Below are positions 61,606 through 64,000 of a stretch of 64,000 nt of DNA, one piece after another (the first letter of the stretch is position 1; every line of letters begins with the position of its first letter). The notes under the pieces are model-generated. The model searched no databases. It saw nothing but the letters and a program-made list of their open reading frames with translations, and had not been told where the DNA came from. Origin of the DNA: Danio rerio (lineage: Eukaryota; Chordata; Actinopteri; Cypriniformes; Danionidae). The stretch covers positions 72,891,001-72,955,000 of the forward strand of contig NC_133182.1 of the NCBI RefSeq assembly GCF_049306965.1. The letters are read 5' to 3'. The translations under genes were made by a program, and so were the position numbers.

Positions 61606-61851
61606 GGTAATTTTGTGCCGGTTTTAGTGATAATAACATTAGTTTTAGTGCTAATAATAATAATCTAAAGTTCCAAGATGGCTCAATTTATCATTTATTT
61701 TGGCTTAATTTATTTAAGCATATATAAGCACACCCCTCACAAATCTATCTTTTAAATTTATATTTTTAACGGGAAGCTATACAATATTACATCTGTGCAT
61801 CTACGTTAGATTACTCAGTACTGAAGCCAAATCCGGAGCTTATCTAACAAA
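61606..61851. repeat. 246-bp direct repeat, copy 1
   Basis: Begins GGTAATTTTGTGCCGGTTTT, ends GGAGCTTATCTAACAAA. It matches 62052-62297 with four differences I could count (about 98% identity). Confidence 0.95.
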
Positions 61852-61865
61852 TTAGTAAGTATCTA

Positions 61866-62047
61866 ATTAGTATTTTCTATTGGATTTAAGTCAGGTGATT
61901 GGCTTGGCCATTCTACAGCTTGATTTTCTTTCTCTGAAAGCATTTGAGAGTTTGCTGGGCTGTGTTTTGGATCATTTTCTTGCTGAAATGTCCACCCTGG
62001 TTTCATCTTCATCACCCTGCTAATGTAGATGTTGGATTGAAGCAGCT
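61866..62047 (-). mobile_element. Tc1-like transposase fragment without ends
   Basis: 182 bp matching 59224-59405 at about 97% (five differences counted). It lacks both TIRs and lies between the two 246-bp repeats. Confidence 0.92.
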
Positions 62048-62051
62048 GGTA

Positions 62052-62297
62052 GGTAATTTTGTGCTGGTTTTAGTGATAATAACATTAGTTTTAGTGCTAA
62101 TAATAATAATCTAAAGTTCCAAGATTGCTCAATTTATCATTTATTTTGGCTTAATTTATTTAAGCATATATAAGCACACCCCTCACAAATCTATCTTTTA
62201 AATTTATATTTTTAACAGGAAGCTATACAATATTACATCTGTGCATCTACGTTAGATTACTCAGTACTGAAGCCAAATCTGGAGCTTATCTAACAAA
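62052..62297. repeat. 246-bp direct repeat, copy 2
   Basis: Begins GGTAATTTTGTGCTGGTTTT. Same order and length as 61606-61851; offset 446 bp. Confidence 0.95.
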
Positions 62298-63290
62298 ATA
62301 ACTTACGATTAAGTTAAAAAACTAGTACACCCACATTTATATGTTATAGAAAAATATTAAATACAAATTAAAAAAGAGGAAGAATCAAGAGAAGCAAAAT
62401 AATTAAAAAGTTCTGTAGGTTATAATTTATTTTTGCCATATTTTGCTTGAATTTAATTGTATCATCTTTCAATTTATTTCTAAATATGTTTGGTGACTAA
62501 ACTATTTTTTAAATAAATATATCTGTTTAATAAATCTGTTTTGTTTAAATGCACCAACATAAATTGTCTATATTCACTGAGAAATGGATAAAAATATTAA
62601 TTTTCAAAATGGGCTGTACTCAATTATGCTGAGCACTGTATTTACAACAGAAAATGGTAATTCTGGGATTACTTACAATCTTATTTCTATGTTTTTTTTG
62701 GTTATACCTACAATGAGGTACAATGCCTACTTTTAAAAAAGCTTACATTTAAGCATGACATTGTACAAATGATGCTACTTGTTTTCTATTATGTATAATA
62801 ATTAGATTTTCTTTTGAGATCGGGCTGTATACTCAACTGAGTGTTCAAACAAGGGCAGCTATTTTGTTATTATTGTTTGATCTTTGCCCAATTTCACTCC
62901 AGGAAACATGATAGAAAAATATCATTGTACTTTTGTACCCTTGACTTGTTGATATGTCATAATGCACTCTCTTAAGCTCTCATTAATGTGGGAGTATATT
63001 GTTGTTTCATCTCTTTTGGTGCTATTTTGTGCAACAATTGCCCAAGGCCATGGTGTTGCCAACTAGTGGATGTAAGCAAATGCGTAACAGCTCACGAATA
63101 CTTTTGCCTTTAGTCCACAAATTAAACATACTTAATGTTTTTGGTCTTCGCTAACAGGCATTGATGTTGCACAGTCTTTAAGTTGGTGCAGTACTTCTGA
63201 TTAAGCATGCACTAAGTGCAGCTATTAAAAAGTTAATGCTCAATATAGCATGTGTGTATATAGTAGTGTAGTAGTGTATATAGTAGGAAT
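62298..63290. other. cpne7: cpne7 intron 1, unassigned AT-rich DNA
   Basis: No repeat ends, RNA gene or exon recognised. Confidence 0.4.
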
Positions 63291-63298
63291 GTAATCTT

Positions 63299-63417
63299 GA
63301 CATACTATATCCAAAAACATACCTATACATACAGTTGTACATACTATATGCAAAAAACACACCTATACATACAGTTGTACATACTATATGCAAAAAACAC
63401 ACCTATACATACAGTCC
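63299..63417. repeat. 40-bp minisatellite, 3 copies
   Basis: Unit ACATACTATATGCAAAAAAC then ACACCTATACATACAGTTGT, three copies; the last two are nearly identical. No spacers, so not CRISPR. Confidence 0.95.
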
Positions 63418-63862
63418 ACTGTTAATAAAATCCGAACGTTTTACGAAATGTAAAATAATTTGCTTCTGGTCTGTTTAGTTGCACATTTCAGATGACAAAT
63501 TGACTAGAGGGCGCTGTCTATATTTTTTGGAATCTGAAATATATTACTTAACGTACGTTTTGTTGAGTGTTTCAGAGACAGTCGTTTTTGTAAACATCCA
63601 GATCACCTACACCAGTGAACCACTGAACTAATCTCTTCCCTATAACTCAACCAATAGTGTTTTCCATAGCAATTGTGAAAGAAAAGTGCAATGTAAACAT
63701 GTAATTCTTTATTTGTCTATGATATGTTCCTATAAATATCATTAATGTGAAAAGGAACAATAGTTTGATGGTGTCAAACTGCTTTATAATGTTCATTTTA
63801 CCTAGAAACTGCTGTACGTATGTTTATATTTATACTTATATACACTTACTTACTTACTTATA

Positions 63863-63868
<6 letters not shown>

Positions 63869-63948
<80 letters not shown>

Positions 63949-63951
63949 TAT
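63869..63951. repeat. (TA)n microsatellite
   Basis: About 83 bp of TA, preceded by a (TTAC)n run at 63845-63859. Confidence 0.97.
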
Positions 63952-64000
63952 AGTTTAAGTCAGATATATTAGACCCCCTGTTAATTTTTTCCCAAATTTC

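Noticed and set aside
44050-64000. Search for cpne7 exon 2
   Set aside because: I looked for C2A continuation such as RTEV...HPVFSK-F and found none with splice sites. The exon most likely lies beyond the window.

Overview
This window looks like teleost nuclear DNA, most likely zebrafish (Danio rerio) or a close cyprinid. The evidence is vertebrate genes with GT-AG introns, ANGEL fold-back elements, DANA-type tRNA-derived SINEs with (ATGA)n tails, many Tc1-like and hAT-like elements, and long (TA)n tracts. The species call is inference from repeat content.

Three host genes lie head to tail on the + strand. gcsh (glycine cleavage system H protein, mitochondrial, lipoyl carrier) has five coding exons from 840 to 12250 that join in frame to 174 codons. 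rpl13 (60S ribosomal protein eL13) has a 5'TOP non-coding exon near 17320 and five coding exons from 18617 to 26052 that join to 211 codons. Each of its last three introns carries a box C/D snoRNA whose guide matches SNORD68. cpne7 (copine-7) starts at 43876; only its first coding exon is present, and its intron 1 fills the rest of the window.

Layout: 1-745 is a tandem duplication upstream of gcsh. 840-12640 is gcsh; its first intron holds a five-element nest of hAT-like transposons (2452-5025), a SINE inside an ANGEL element, a 1.2-kb TIR element and a solo LTR, while intron 2 holds a Tc1 derivative and intron 3 a Harbinger-like MITE. 12640-17300 is intergenic, with a second Tc1 copy, a MITE in a MITE, and a large inverted repeat around (TA)n. 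17300-26100 is rpl13. 26940-32112 holds two tandem arrays whose units contain ANGEL pieces. 32-43.5 kb is repeat-rich, with a duplicated splice-donor-bearing block at 35.8 and 36.5 kb that could be cpne7 upstream sequence. 44-49 kb is an eight-unit tandem array built from the end of cpne7 exon 1, its splice donor and the adjoining intron. 49-64 kb is intron sequence with many nested transposons.

The three genes do not form a pathway: GCSH acts in mitochondrial glycine breakdown, eL13 in the large ribosomal subunit, and copine-7 in calcium-dependent membrane binding. RPL13 and CPNE7 are neighbours in mammals too (recalled synteny). I found no new defence, toxin or gene-cluster system. The most unusual structures are the copied exon-end/donor array in cpne7 intron 1, the fully resolvable hAT nest, the triplicated SNORD68 with one divergent guide, and a transposon fragment flanked by a 246-bp direct duplication at 61.6-62.3 kb.
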